Shown: positions 26,001-41,000 of the stretch, piece after piece | How positions within the stretch are numbered: the first letter of the stretch is position 1 | How the letters are laid out: each line of letters starts with the position of its first letter | NCBI GenBank assembly: GCA_002633005.1 | Contig: NMRA01000778.1 | Span: forward strand, 56,971 to 120,970 | Length of the DNA stretch: 64,000 bases | From: Phoronis australis | Lineage: Eukaryota > Phoronida > Phoronidae | Direction: 5' to 3' | The notes under the pieces: model-generated | Databases searched by the model: none | Told to the model about the DNA's origin: nothing | What the model saw: the letters and a program-made list of their open reading frames with translations, nothing else | Program-made: the position numbers and the translations under genes

Positions 26001-29000
26001 TAACTCATATACCAATTACATCTGATATTTTCTGTTAACTGCATTTTGTGCATGAAGCCAAGATCAATGTCTTTGATTTTATTCTTCACAGTGTGTTTCC
26101 TCAAATTTGTATGATAATTTCCACATTTTCCATCATTCAAAATCTTACCGTGTAATTCAAGTTTGAGCTTGAACTCCTAATATTAAGTATGAGATGAATC
26201 CTAAGGTCATGTGCATAAATTTTGTTGACAAGCACAAAATCAAGGACACATCATGTTTGGAGTTCAGACTACAGTACATAAAATAGCAAGACAGAGTTTG
26301 GAGTTGCGGATGGCATTTCAGCACAGGTCTTGGTTAGAGAATCAAGATCCTCAAAATGTTGCTTTATTTCAATTTGCCAAATACGTGTACTAACACGCAT
26401 GGATGCTTACATTTGATTCTTACTTTGGTTGCATTTCTTCCATTTTGTTAATATTATTTTTTCTAAATTTTTTTTGACGAAGTCCTGAAAATTGCCCTAG
26501 TTTCAGTTTGGCCCATATTGCCTGAAGGTTGTTGATTGTCAGCCTATGGGATGCTTGCAATGTCTTCATACCGTGGAATCGTGCAAAACCAACAAATACC
26601 CGTAACATAATCTTTCCACCAGGTGGCGCAGTTTATTTTTCCCATGGTTCCCACTCTTATTGGGAGTCTTAGAAAATTGTAAAAAGTACAAAAAGTACTT
26701 GATGCACTGAAACAAATGGAAGACGAGTAAATGGCAACAAAATCACGGAAAATTCAACAAAAACTCACAGGATATTTCAAAACATGAAAACCTCATATTG
26801 CCAGTTGTGTCCCTAATTCCAGTAATGTTTACTATACATGTACTTTGTGTGGGAAAATCAGTTGGAGAAAACGAAAATAAATCCTGGATACTCTACGTTT
26901 AAACAGTGACTGGGAACCATGGTTGTATGTGGTAGGTTAGGCCAAAACTGCAATCTGATAATCTTGTTGTTTATTGTTTTCAAGTTGACCAATACGGTAA
27001 GTACATACTCAACAACTACCACCATTCACAACTAGTTTGCTTGTTAACCAACCCGCTTGCGCACTCCGCTCCCACTCCCCTCGCCCTGTGTGATTCTGAA
27101 ATTGACAATGTAAACAAGATATGTCATTTCCTGGCCACTAAATGTTATCTAAACAAACTAAAGAACTAATGTCTCCTTGGATCTTCATAACATTCTGTCC
27201 TTATCTATAGGACTGGAGCCTGTCTAGTAACAATAGTCACTTACCTGTGAACACTTGTGGCTTGTAAGTGCTTTTCATTGAAAACATATTTTTTTATTGT
27301 GAAGCCAGCCTACAAATTGCTGAAAAGCATTATGTCTGGGTTTGTGTCATCAAGTGTTTCAAATTGACTTGTAATACTGGGCTGCATTCTGTTGATGCAT
27401 GAATTTCACAAAAATGCAATATCACGCAAGTCTTCACGATGCCTCGCCACACGCTACAAGCGAAGTGTATTGCCGCATTGGTTTTACTCATGGAATTCTT
27501 GCATCTATGGAACACAGCCTTGATTTTTACGTGGCAGTTGTCTCACAGAGTCTTGCTATGTCTAGCCAAACACTCAAGAAAATATCTTTACTGAACACAA
27601 TCTTGATGCAACTCAAGTGATGTTAAGTCAGTGTTTTACTGTGATTCTCGAGCACCTTTATCTTCTGCATCATAACGTGATGAAAACTGTTGTATTTGAT
27701 GCATGGGAGCATCACGTTTGTCTCGGTCCTATTCACAGACAACTGCAATGTTTTGCACAAGGCTTTGTATGTTTCAAACTACAGTGTTAATGTTTGGTGG
27801 AATGGTTCAACGCATTACATTTATCTATAATCATTGTGTAATATCACAAAGGGTTGGTGCTGCACTATTTTTCTTTTACCTCCAGTGCTGCAGTTAGGAG
27901 GTGAAACATTTTAATGTACTTTGCATTCATTAGAAATGCACTTAGTTTCACCAACAGTACACGCCAAAACTAATTTGTGAAAATCCTTCTTCCCCCTCAC
28001 CTAGGCTCATCATTCATGTAGCTGTGAACGAAATTCATAGCTACAACACCCCGTTACCCACAGTTTTGCCTCTGTCCGTTTGTCTTAACGGGGAATTGCA
28101 AGTCATTGCATCTGAATAGTTTTGGTGTTTGCTGTTATGCCTTCTATCACTTGCTTGAAATTTCGTAGTTAAGCAAATAATCCTTTGCTTGTAGATTCAG
28201 AATTGTTAAACTTGAGCCTTTGGTTTTATTAAATGCAGTTTCCCTATAGTAACCTTAATCACAAATAATGCTAAAAGCAAATTTTATTTTTATATCAAGT
28301 GTTTGGTTTAGTATAATGCTAATGAATTAGTTGTTCTATTACAAACTGTTCAGTTATTCCGTACAGGTAGTAGTGGACAGAGGAGACAGTCAATATGTAA
28401 TGGACATTTTTTCATGGGATTTTAACCAATGAGCTGCTGCCATTTTTCTAGTGCATTATGGGATGGTTGATGACATCACAGATAACTTGTGGAAGTGTAA
28501 CCTGATTCGTAATTTTTCAATGGTGGTTCGAATGTCGTACTGCCATCAGAAAGCATGTTGAAGTGCTTTCAGTTCTTTCAATTCTTTCATGCTCAAGTGA
28601 CAAGTGTTTTTTTTCTGTCATGCTGTTTACTTATCACTAGGTTATCTGTGATGTGACTCGAAGTTTTTTTGAGTTGGCAACCGTTCCAAAATGCATTCAT
28701 AAAACTACATCAGCCTGGCAAATTGAGGAAATGTTTGCCCTCCAATGAAATCCCAATAGTCGTGAAATACAAATGAATATGGCTGACATTCTTCATTGGC
28801 TGCTCACATTGCTGCTCGTCTACTGGAGCCCTGTGTGTCTTAATTGTTGACGTCACTTTTAATGTTAAACTCGTGACGGCATATATAATTCAGATCAAGT
28901 TAGCATTCTCATCAATTTCTGTTTATGCAATTCCCATCATGTGTTTCAAATTGCAAATCTTTTGAGATTACCTTATGTTTGTGATTACCCTGGGTTTGAC

Positions 29001-32000
29001 GTTAAATTCAAGATGGCAATCAAACCAACTCATGTCAAAATTTGATTGGTCACTTGTAAGTTTATATACTTAGCAAAAAAGCAGGACAAAATCGCCATCA
29101 TTTTGCATAACCTTGCAAAAGATCTATAGCCTCATACATGGGAAAGGATTTTGAGGTCTTACAAGCCTTAGGTGTCATGGAGTAACATGCGTGTGCTCGG
29201 TAGACAGAGATTCTATAGCGACAAAAGCAAGAACTCGCAAGACTTAGCAAGATATCTTTAGAGAAACATGTGACCACACCAGCTTCCTTAACGAAATTCT
29301 GGGATCTAGGAAATTCCAGGGTGGTTAGCACTGTGACTGCAAGGGAAGTGGAACATAAATCGTGTTCTTATCTTACATAAGGTCAATTTTTTGGTGGAAC
29401 TCTTCTGCTATGTGTAACAGAATGATTGAATACACATTGCAGACACAGGCTTAGTTTCTGTTGTATGGAAAAAATGTTTACAAAAATGGGTAAAGGTGGT
29501 TGTGTTGGCAGGGCAAACATCAGTGGTATTTGTGGGAGTTGGGGTCAACGACGTACATCCCAGACAAGAGCTCTGGGAGGATTCTAGGAAATACTTGTAT
29601 TCCAAGTAGCTTTTTTGCTATCATAATTAATAGCCCCTCCCACCCCAATGATTTAATAATTCTGAAAGACCGCAACTAAAATCTCACAATGTCTGATTCT
29701 GTTATTCACACTTGTTACTTCATTAATGCACTCTTCATTGGATTATGTGTCTCTTTCGCATCTCCCTTTTAATTATGTTAACAACATAACTTACTCACTT
29801 CCCATTGAAATTCTCTTGAGTTTCCAGATTGTCTACTGTACCTTGCGTTGGGTTGGTTTGTTAATTTCTATGTTCTGTTACGTGAGTTTAGTTTGAGTTT
29901 TAACTTCTCCCTTCTTGAGTTTACTGTCTGTCCACATAACTGATTTATAATTTGTCTCTTTTGATAATATCTTTGATAAAATTAAAGTTTTGAAAAGCAA
30001 GTGTTTTGCTTTAACCTATTTTTTACATCGAATGTATTTTGTTAAACTATTCTGGTGTTTTGAATATCATCTTATTCTTTATAATGTTAAATATGTGTTT
30101 TGGGTATCATCCTGTGTCTTATTGGAGCTTGGCTGCTCTGGGTAATGGTTTGAGTACCTTATATCCATCTTTAAAGATGTCTTGTTTAATTTTCAAGTGG
30201 TCTTCAACATTCAACCAGGTGAGTGGTGCAGGAATCTGTGCAGGACCATGGTTTTTCAAGCTTCCTGCAGGGTCCATGCCCCTTATAACTTCCCCTGAGC
30301 TTAGAGTGTGTTCTTTATTATCTATATTCAGTCATTTACAGGTTGTTAAGGCATTGTGATATATTGTACTATCTACATGTGGGGTATTCTTTTCATTTCT
30401 CTTGTTTCTAGAGAATTCTATCTTTTGATACTCTCCCAAGATCTTTGTGTGAGATTCTGTAAAAGTGAACGATATTGTATCATCTTCCTTGCCTATTATT
30501 TTTATAGTATGTAGGACGTATCCTTTAGCCAATTAATGACATTTTTTATCAAAACAATACAATGTCACATGTATCATAAAGCTGCTTTCTGCCCTGTTTA
30601 GCTGGCTAAAAACGAAGTCTGAATTTGGCCTTTCACTCTCATCAAATTGGTGTTATATAATAGTATTCCTAACCATGGTGGAATTATGTTTGTATTACCA
30701 ACAAGATCATCGGAACCATAAGCGACTCAAGAAAACGCTTTAAAGTTCATCCATAAATCCAAGTCCAAAATACACTGTGTGGGTGCTCATTCACCATATT
30801 CTTAATAGTATACTGTGTCTGCACGCACTTAGCAGTATAATGCGCCTGTCTGCTCCATAGAAGTGTACAGTAGCTTTGCACTCTTTGCAGTATAAGATAT
30901 CTGACTGCTCGATGGCAGTGTTACAGTATCTGCAGACACTTTGCAGTATTTATTTATTATTGTGGTATTTAAAATGAGGGTGGCCTCTTCAGTGATAGCA
31001 CTGCTTTCCAAGAGGGCCCTCAGTGTATAAGGTACCTGAATGCTGGTTAGAAGTGTACAGTATCTGCACACACTTATTATTATAATGTACCTGACTACTC
31101 CAACCGAAATTCTCGCACATCGTCCTCATAGATTAATAACGAAAAGATTATATTGTATTTTACCAGTTATTTGGAAAAGAAATCGCTGTTGAAAATGTAG
31201 TTTTCTTAACATTTTGGTGTCAATTTCTTATGAAGATAAATGGGTAAGTTTTAAAACCCAGCAAGGGTTAATGTTCTCTGAAATTTGTATTTTTATCTAT
31301 ATAGATAATTTTCTTGTGCACCACATTTGAGTAAATATTTGTCTGGTCTTGTTGTCATGCCTGGCTTAAGTCTTACATAGACTTGGTATGGTATGTGGTA
31401 AAAATTCTCCAGTTTTGAGACTGTCCTAAAATTTTAGACACCAAATTTCGAGAAGAAAATTTTTTCCTCGATTCTGAAGATTGTGATATGGGTGATTTTG
31501 GTATTCTTCAAATTTTTCAAATATCGGACGCAGTTCATAAAATTGTAGAAAATAGTACTGTAATGGTATTGAGGTAAATGACCATTTTTCATTGACTGCA
31601 GTTCTTGAATTTGGGACGACCAACACAGCCTATTTCTAAAATTTATTGAAAACTGAGCCTGACCCAAATTATAATTTTTTTACCATCTTCAACTGGAGAA
31701 TTTTTAGTGGTAGCTTTCATATCAGACCACTCCAGTTGAGGCATAAATTGAAATGTAATCCTGTGAAGTGTTCACTCTGCCAAAATCAGATTTACTCACG
31801 GCGTAGGAATTTCAGAGCAAGTTAAAAAAATTAAAGACCTTGTTCATCACAGACTAAAACCAACATATTTCCATTGATTTGGAGGTGTGTCGTACTCTGC
31901 TCTTTCCATGTATGACCCTGTACATGGTATATTTGACTAGAGCCTTATTTTGGAGACCAATCTTACTTAGTTGGTAGTCTCTGATCCCTGATCTAATCTT

Positions 32001-35000
32001 GCCAGTGTATTAGTATCCAACCTCTGTTTGGACATTTCTCATTTCTGTCTTTGCTGGCACACTGCTAATTATTTCTGACTGCTTCACTAATGGACAGGGT
32101 TTGCTGGAACAGTTTTCTTATTTACTTCCTTTTGAACTGCATAGAGGAGTTTATGCCATGTCTTTGTGGTGTTGCCTGTTACTGGTGTTTCAAAACAAAC
32201 CTCTTTTTCTTCCTGCAAATCTCCTGTACTCAATTTTGAATGCCGGTGAGGCTGGCCGTGTTTTCACCGAGTCCCTCATGGTCAGTATTTATAATGTTAG
32301 TTAACCCTCGATATAAAGAAAAAATGATCCGTAAATGATCTCAATTAGAAGTCTCAATATCATTAGAATCGCAGAATTATTACTGTCACCGATCACCTCG
32401 GAATGGACCAGTGTCTTTTGACGGCGAGAGGGAGTGCATAAAAGCTGACTTCATGTATTATCTGGAGGATTCTGTGTCCAAGAAAACCCTTCGTTGGGTC
32501 TCCATAGACCACAATGTAAAAATCATATTGTTTAACATAGTCCATCTGCTCATTCATCCGCATGTGCTATGTATACCCATGTCGAAACTGTGGGCATGCG
32601 TATATCATAGTACACAGACGTCCGAGTTGCTCTAATTCTGATTGGTCACTCCTATCACATCTTTCACATTTTAACCAATCAGTTTTTACGGTGGTTTGAT
32701 GCGATGAGTGCCTTTTCACATATGGCGCGATTGTCGGCAATTGTATCTGTCGTCTTTAGTTCTATGGTAATGCACCATTTCATTCTAAGTTGTGATAACT
32801 ATTCTGAACTAAGAGAAAATTTTGTTGAAGTGTACTACTGGAATTTTCTATAGATTAATGTCAACAAGTGATGATGCTGAATTAGTAATCTAAAGTATGT
32901 AAATAATTAATGTATTTTATGGTTTTTGTCTCCATGATTGCTTGCTGCACTCTTAAGTATGTTACATGTTGTACTTTTGTACAGTGAGCCTATGGCCTTT
33001 ATTACAGAAATAAATTGATATGATTGTTTCATCAGATCACTGGGTACAATGGGAGATTTTCAATGTCAACCCTAGGGGGAGCTCCCAACAATTACTGTTA
33101 GTGGATATGACTACTATTATGCCACAAACTCATCAGACTGTTGTCAGAAGCTTAATATGTCGGAAATGCATTTCTGGTTAAGTTTCAACTTTGTGGTGGG
33201 CGGTGAATTTTGGTATTTAGCGTTTTTTAGTTTTACTTCAAAAATTTGCTTTTCATGTCTATAATACTTTAATTGCTTGTATAGTTTATACAAATACTTC
33301 TTTTTATTGTGTGTCAAGGCACACAAAATCATAGACATTGTAGACAGTAGTTTTTTAGGCAATTCGTGATTATGTAAAATGTAAATTGGAACTGATTGAC
33401 TGATGATATTTTTAATGCTTGTGTCTTAAATCTTCTCTGGTAGCTGTGAATTTAGTTGAAAATAACAAAAAATGAATAATTTGGCTATTGTGACCTATGT
33501 ACTGTTACTTTGTCATTGCAGTGCATGGTCATCTTACCACGGTTCTGTGGTGTTGATGAAGTGTTTGCAGTTATCTAATTAATGTGATTGTAAATATCTC
33601 TGGCCATCTTGCATAATATTCTCGACAGCACCATGTAAAATAAGACTGCCATCTTACTGTGGTCAAATCCAATCTATGTGAACTCCACCTTCTTGCCAAG
33701 GTTTTACACGTCTCGACTCATCTTCATTGTAGAAAACATGACCAGCCATCTTGTCATCCTTTGTAGATGTATACTAGACATTGTGGATATGGTGGAAAAC
33801 ATCGTATAACCGTGTTGCTACTGTGGCGACATCTACCTGTCATAATCATCTTGCCGTCTTTTGCAGACAAACTCATCCACGCTCGACTCCTTGTGCAGCT
33901 TTTTCAAGAACGAGAACTCGGAGTAAGTTTTTAACAAAAGTCATAATGTGTGACCAAAATGTGACTGTTGTTCTTATGTTGACTGATAAAAGACTGGTTA
34001 TCCCCTGGTTTAACTCTGCATGGAAGCGATCCTCTAGTCAAGTTGTTTGTCAAATCTCTCAGGAGTCTCAAACTTTTATAAGAGATTGTTCCATTGTCTC
34101 CTAAGTGTTTCCCAACGTTATTTTTCAATTAGAGTTCCGTAATCTTCTTACGAAACAAAAGTTTAAATTAATTTATCTCTTTTCAAATATAAAATATATA
34201 GCCTTATTTTGCTCTGAATTTAAAGTGTGCTAAATTGGCAAACTAGCTTGAAAAGTTGCTTTTCTCTCAAAAATGTATGACGTGCAATGATTATGTCATG
34301 ACGGAGGTCACAACCAATGAGAACATGTGCCATTTTTGAATTCACAATTCTAGGGTTGGCTAATTTTAATAATATCCTTAGTTGGTACTTGTGTCTGATG
34401 GTTTCTAGTTGGGAACAAAAAGACATCCTATTGTGGTGAGGGATGGTTTTATGAGTAAAAGGATGATTTTCATGTTTATCCAGGTAATCAGTGTGAGGTG
34501 CAGTTTTAACTAGAAAACAAACAACTTTTGACGCTCTAAAATTTCCCTGCCCCTATGGGCCAGCTAGTGCCATGCCCCCTGGTGTGGCAACAATGAACTA
34601 GCTTCTGTATCTCTCAGATACCTTGTACTCATCTGGGTTAACATCCAAAGTACTTGAACTGGGAGCTCAGAAATCACAGGGTGGGCATCAAACTTTGTTT
34701 ACAAATGATTTTTTGAACATTTGCTGTCATATTAGTCCATGGTCGGAAGGTCCTGGCTAGTGCCTCCATGGGCCAGCTATTTCCATGTCCCCTGCTGTAG
34801 CCACTGCTAACTAGCCTCTGTATTCCCCAGGTATACCATTTACCAACATGTCAGCACAATCTGTTCATGTGGTTCTCAGCCTTAAGTCAGATGGTCCTGG
34901 CTAGTGCCCCATGGGCCAGCTACCTCCATGCCCCCTGTCTTCGTTTTTACTAACTGCCTGCTGTATTCTCCAGGTATACCATCTACCTACAGTTCTACAA

Positions 35001-38000
35001 TCTGTTCATGTGGTTCTGGGTCATGAACTTCATCGTGGCCTTTGGTCAGATGGTGCTGGCTGGTGCCTTCGCCTCCTTCTACTGGGCCTTTAACAAGCCA
35101 GATGACATTCCAGCCTTTGCTGTCACTCAGTCTGTAGGCAGGACACTGCTGTAAGTTACTCTCACACTAGTGGGTGTTATCAAGGCTTGGAATTTTCCGC
35201 GGAAACGCAGATTTCTGCTTTTTTCAAATGTTCTGTCGGCATATTTTATTATATTTCCGCGTAAAAAAAATGGATTTGAAATAAAATTTCCGCGGCAAAT
35301 TTCTTTCTTACCGCGGCGTTGCCGATGACTTTCACCTCAAAAAGCGGAAGTTGCTTATTATGTTTCGGAAGGAACGTAACTTATCAACATTGCTGGGGCA
35401 TCTGGGATAGTGTGGTGGATTTCTTCAATGGCGTCTCGTGTGATTGTAAACCGCGGTGACAAATACTACGACTCTGCAGCCAAAAATGTGTGGAGATGTG
35501 ATGATGGACGAGCTAAAAAGACGCAGACGCACGCTTCTGGAGGTGGTACCGGTTTTTTTTAGTCCTCTCGATTTTTGTCGGCAAAAGGTCCACATCGACT
35601 ATTTCAAGGCTGGATGCGCGCATGTTTTGGGCCGTAAAAATTTCTGTTTTTTTATCATTGATCATTCCAAGCCCTGTGTTATGAGGATTCAATGAACAAC
35701 ATGAAGTATACTATGAATATCTCAATTTAGGGAAGATTTAGATCATGAGCATGACGGCACTCATGTGACTATGCTCCTGCATGATTATCTGATTGCATGC
35801 ATTTCTACGGGAAGAATCCGTGTTACACTAGCACCACCTAGTGAGTTTCAAGTCTACTTTTGATGTGGAAAATACCTTAAGCATTAATTTCGTTATGGCA
35901 CGTCTTCAAAAATGTCAAAATTAAATTTTCTAAGTTGGTTGAGTTCTGGGTGTTTCTTGCAACTTATTCCGTTCATTTTTGAAAGTGCGTTTTGAAGGTT
36001 TTCCTTAATGTTCATTGAAAAAATTGTTGCAGTTGACAATGTCCACTATGCTGTATGTGAAGTTGCAAGGCATGGTTTCATTTGAAAGTTGCTGAGCACT
36101 AGGTAGTTGACGAGATGGTGTCTATGTTTCTTTGAAACTAGTTGTTGTTTTCAGCTACCACACGGGGTCTCTGGCGTTTGGCTCCTTGATCATCGCCATC
36201 ATTCAAATCATCCGTGTCCTGCTCGAGTACGCTGACAACAAACTGAAAGGCACGGAGAATCAAGTGGCCAAGTTTATTCTCAAGTAAGTCTTCTACTTGA
36301 AGATTATGTAGGACCTTATCAAAAATCTGTGTAAACTATTTAGCCAGAGATCTGCAAAACTATGGATTTTAACTCTCGGTAAAAGTGTATATTAGAAAAC
36401 TTGTAGAATTCAATTTTGACTTTTTAGTAAAATTTAGCAACAAGGAATGCACATTGATAACAAAATTCAGTATCAATATCATGGCCATACAGTTTTCTAA
36501 ATTATCATTTTGTTTAACAGATTTTTTTGATCGCCATTCATATAAAAGTGGATCATTTTAGGGAATAATTGCAAACAACATTTTGAAGAACATTGCATAA
36601 AACATAGTATCTGAAAGATTCATAACAATCCAATGTGCCATGATGTTCAGCAGTTTGCCAAATTTGCACATTATGCTAGGATCCTACTTAACCATAAAGG
36701 TATAGTCTGGGAAACCATTTACTAGTCTTATGTTTATCGTGTGTAAAGCAAGATCTCACAGTACTTTGCAAAATCGCGCAAGTTTTCACAAGTATACTCG
36801 GGAACTTACTCGCTTATCCAAACAAAATGGTGGCCTTTCAAGTTTTGAATCATGGGAATAAATGTGGTGTTTTCATTTCTTAAGTCGAGATTTTTCTCCA
36901 GTAGTGCAAGCTAATGTTTTGCGGTCTACAAAACTATACTCTGGATTTTCATTGGATTCTCTTTTCATTTTTAATTGACAAGCTGATGATTCATGGCCTC
37001 AGTATTTACAAAACATTTAATTTACAAAATTTATAAACAGTTGACCTCATTCTCTGACTATTCACTACGTAGCAGTTTTCAATCTCTCTAAGTTCATTTT
37101 TGCACTCCAGTAATTGCCAAGATTGCAATTAAAATTCACAAGACAAAACCCAAACCTCAGTTAATTTACTATTAGTTGTTCTGAGCAAACCTGAAAATAA
37201 TGAAGACAAAATCTGAATGTCTAACTTTTGTGAGATAAGTTGAAGACTGATCTCTGTAACATACTCTTCAATCATAATTTCCTTCTTTTATCCGTATACT
37301 ATGTGTAGTTTTACTTGAGCCCAGTTGTTGTGTGTATCAAGACAGTGTATGGTGCGTGTATCAATGTTGTGCACTGCCACTGTATTAAGGTTGTGTAAGG
37401 TAACTGTGTCATGGTTGTGTATTGTGATCGTTCCAGGTGCCTGAAGTGTTGTTTCTGGTGTCTGGAGAAGTTTATGAAGATGATCAATAAGAATGCCTAC
37501 ATCTTGGTAAGTCAAACATGGGCGCCATCTATTGAAGGCAATGATCGCTAGTTATCTTTTTGTCGTCTGGGTGTTGGCTATTGTGTGAAAGTGGATAAAA
37601 TGAAAAATCATGAAGGATTGATGAGCAATGATTGTTCCTTTCAATAGTGTTGTTTGTATTGACAATGCCATCTAGTGTCTTCAATAGTGCTCCCTTTTGA
37701 CTGGAAATTATGGTTTTGATTAAAAGTAAATAAACCATTCTTTTTCTAAGTAATCCATTTCTTTGTTTTTAGTTTTCAATTTTAGGTTAAAATTCTATAT
37801 TTAGAATTAGTTTTAATATGCACCTTGCAAGTCAAATGCGAAAGTAAAGATGTCTGTGCGAACTTGGGGAAGATACCAAACATGTTCCGGGTAAAATGTG
37901 AAATTTACCATGATCACAATTGTTGCTAGGTAGCTGTTGCGTAAAGTAGAAAGTTACAACCTGGAATTTTTACATGTCAGCATTCGTTAAGTGTAAAGTT

Positions 38001-41000
38001 GAAACAACTTTTAAATAAGTGATATATTAATTGCACTGATATATTGTCTTTAGATTGCTATCTATGGCAAAAACTTCTGCACGTCTGCCAAGAACGCCTT
38101 CTTCCTTATCATGCGGAACATTGTCAGGTGAGTTACGTCGAGCAATGGAGTCGCAAGTTCACAGATTACATTTTCTGTAGATGAACACTTTGCGAAGACC
38201 TTCATTGTACAACTGTTGTGGAAGGTCTGCAAAATTTGTTTCAAATTCAGAATTGCAACAACTTGTGCCACGCAATTTGTTTCCAGAAATCCTTAAATAA
38301 TAAATACATCATTTTGTGTAAATTGTAACATTTGGGGATCGTAAAATGTCTTAGTTGGTTGTGATTAATCAGGGTTATTGCATTTTACAACGTACGCCTA
38401 ATTTTATCATCATGCAGCTCAAAAAGGTGTTGATTCATTTCGCATCAAAATCAGTAATTGGAGAACACGATCCGTAGTTCCCCGTCAAGGTGGCTGCGGA
38501 ATTCACCTTCAGAGAAGGATGCATCATGACTTGTATTTTATCAACTATTGACGTGTACTTTACATCGAGACTGATATATTTGTTACTAGACTCGGTTAAT
38601 TGTTTTTATTTGATTTCAAATTTCAAATATTGATTTTCTGTGCAAAGTGTAAATCTTGGCCAGCTTCCTCCTGTTTTCATTTGTCCATAAACTCTTTCGC
38701 ACAACCATCATTAAAACTTCGCCAATTCCAAAATCCCGGTCTCCTCTCCATTAATTTCACATGACATCATTTCTTTACAGAGTTGTGGTCATTGACAAAG
38801 TGACAGACTTTATTCTGTTCATTGGAAAGTTGGTTGTTGTCGGCGCCATCGGTAAGAAACAAGCTTGCAGTTTGATGCAATAATTACATAATTGGCATGA
38901 TTGATTAGTTGCTAGGACGTGCACTATTGTAACTATGGTGCAGTAGAAGTAGACTATTGTGTGTTGTGATGTTATGTGCTCCAAGTATGATATGTTTTTA
39001 ACAGTGATGGATTTCGTCTTGGCAAAAGTTCATCAAAATTCATGGGGCTTAAATTTTCTGTTATTTCTCAAATTTAAAATGCTCTACAATCAAAGTTGTT
39101 TTTATTCCTTCTCGATTTTTGTCATAACCTTGACGTTGCTAATTAGATTTTAGTTGTGTAATATCCAGATGCATTTAGCATAATTTCTAGTCTACGGTAA
39201 AAATCCTTTAATTTGGAACAGTGTGAAATTTAGGTCATGGAAATTAAGGAAGAAATTGAATTTTCATTATTCTGAAGATTGGGACACAGTCGAGCTTGAC
39301 GTTTGTCAAATTTCTCAAATTATGGACACTGCATCGGTGTATCAACCGAGTCTGGAAATAGACTTGACACGTCATAAAGTCATTAAGTACAGCTGCCAGC
39401 ACAACTTTTTCACGGGTCCTCGTAGTGTATAACTTCAAGGAGAATGGTCATTTGTCATTGATCCTATTTCCTGAATTTGGGATGGCCAATATTGCATGAT
39501 TTCTAAATTAGGTATAAGTTCTGACCTCGAGCTAATTTAAATTTCACTGTCCCAAGCTATAGACTGTTTACCGTAATGTTCATGGTTTGCTGTTCATGTA
39601 TTCACATCTTTATTATAGCCGCGCCAGCCTTTTTCTTCTTCAGTGGAAAAATAAAATTCCCCCTCTACGATACGCCCGATCTCAATTTCTACGTTCTTCC
39701 GATCGCGGTAAGTCCACGCCCCCCGCTGCTTGCTGCTGCACGCCACAATCGTGTTGTGTTTGAGTTTTGTTCGGATTCCTTGCAGATTATTTTGGCAGTA
39801 CCATGTATTCGTCACACTATTTACAGTCAAACTTTTTTAGTTTCGGACTTTTCAGAAGCATTTAATGTTTGGTTACATAACTGAGATGACACTGATGTGT
39901 CTGTTTCAATACTTGATACCTGCATGTGATCATTCTCAAATCATAGTTTGAACCCCCATTTGCTAGTCAGGCAGTCCATTGTTTGAAACTCTTCGACTTT
40001 GAAAATACCACAGCTGTTACCATGTGGAAGTTTCTAGCATTCACTGACCTTGATCACCAAACAATTTGCTACTGTGTTCGAAACCTAGGAAGTTTCATGG
40101 TCTTCATTTCCAGGTGCGGAAAACCAGCGAGAAGTAAGAAATTCTTTAACTATTAGGAATAATTGCTGTTGGTGATGGTTTCCACAGACAACCATCGCAA
40201 TAGTGTCCATTCAAGGCTGTGAAGAGATGAGAGGCTCACCTTATTTCAAGCCAGGAGATTGTTGATAGTACTTCTAATCAGATTTTCTTAACACAGATGT
40301 GCGACCTGACACAAGTCTTGAATGGGACAAAGGTGAAAGTGACTGTGTAGTTACTGTATATTTGATTTCAGACCAGATTTTACATTTACGTTCAGCCACG
40401 AACCTATTGAATCACCGGCTGCATTCTGGCTGTGGTGCACACACACGAGCAGCACCACTGATTGCATTATGGCTGGGTTGCATCAACATTCTGATTTGAT
40501 CACCTGCGACATTTGCCGCTTTGTCCCACCCCTGCATTCCATCTTGTTGATAACATTATCTCTCAACAGGTGGCGCCTCATACTACTTCTTCAGCGGGTC
40601 AATTGTTAAGACCCTGCCGTTCTTGGCCAGCTATGTTCCAAGCACACTCAACTTCTGGGTGTTGCCTGTGATTGTGAGTAATGCTAGTATTGCCTTGACA
40701 CACTGGCTTCTCTGTTGGCTTCCATCCATCTTGAACTATTTCTCTTTTAACCTTCAACCTATAACCTTTCACCTCCCTAGCGTGCTTCCTCCTTCCAGGT
40801 GGCTTTCACACAATATGCACAGATTTGTTTCCATTGCTAAGTTTGTTACTGGGCAGTTTGTTGAACTATGCAAGCAACAAGTCCCTCAATATCCACTAGG
40901 TGGTGCTAAGTGTCGTCTTTCTATTATCCTAGCAGGGATAAGTGTCCCTTGCATATTCTGACCAGGTTTCACCAGCACCACCTAGTGAGCATAATGCCAG

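Larger units (their letters stand above)
25636..33866. other. CTL intron 12 (largest)
   Basis: 8.2 kb. It contains two CTCF-like cores (25691-25703 and 26616-26631), a possible cassette exon at 27211, a degenerate ~80-bp repeat near 30800-31105 and an inverted-repeat element at 31395-31711. No nested gene recognised. Open frames of 60-106 codons occur on both strands without family resemblance. Confidence 0.5.
35151..36154. other. CTL intron 14
   Basis: 1 kb. Half of it is a hAT-like element (35181-35676). A CACTAGGTGGTGCT motif lies on the minus strand at 35830-35845. Confidence 0.7.

Noticed and set aside
27211-27263. Extra exon of the transporter gene as a constitutive part
   Set aside because: It leaves phase 2 while exon 13 needs phase 0; exon 12 joins exon 13 in frame without it. 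Kept only as a low-confidence cassette candidate.
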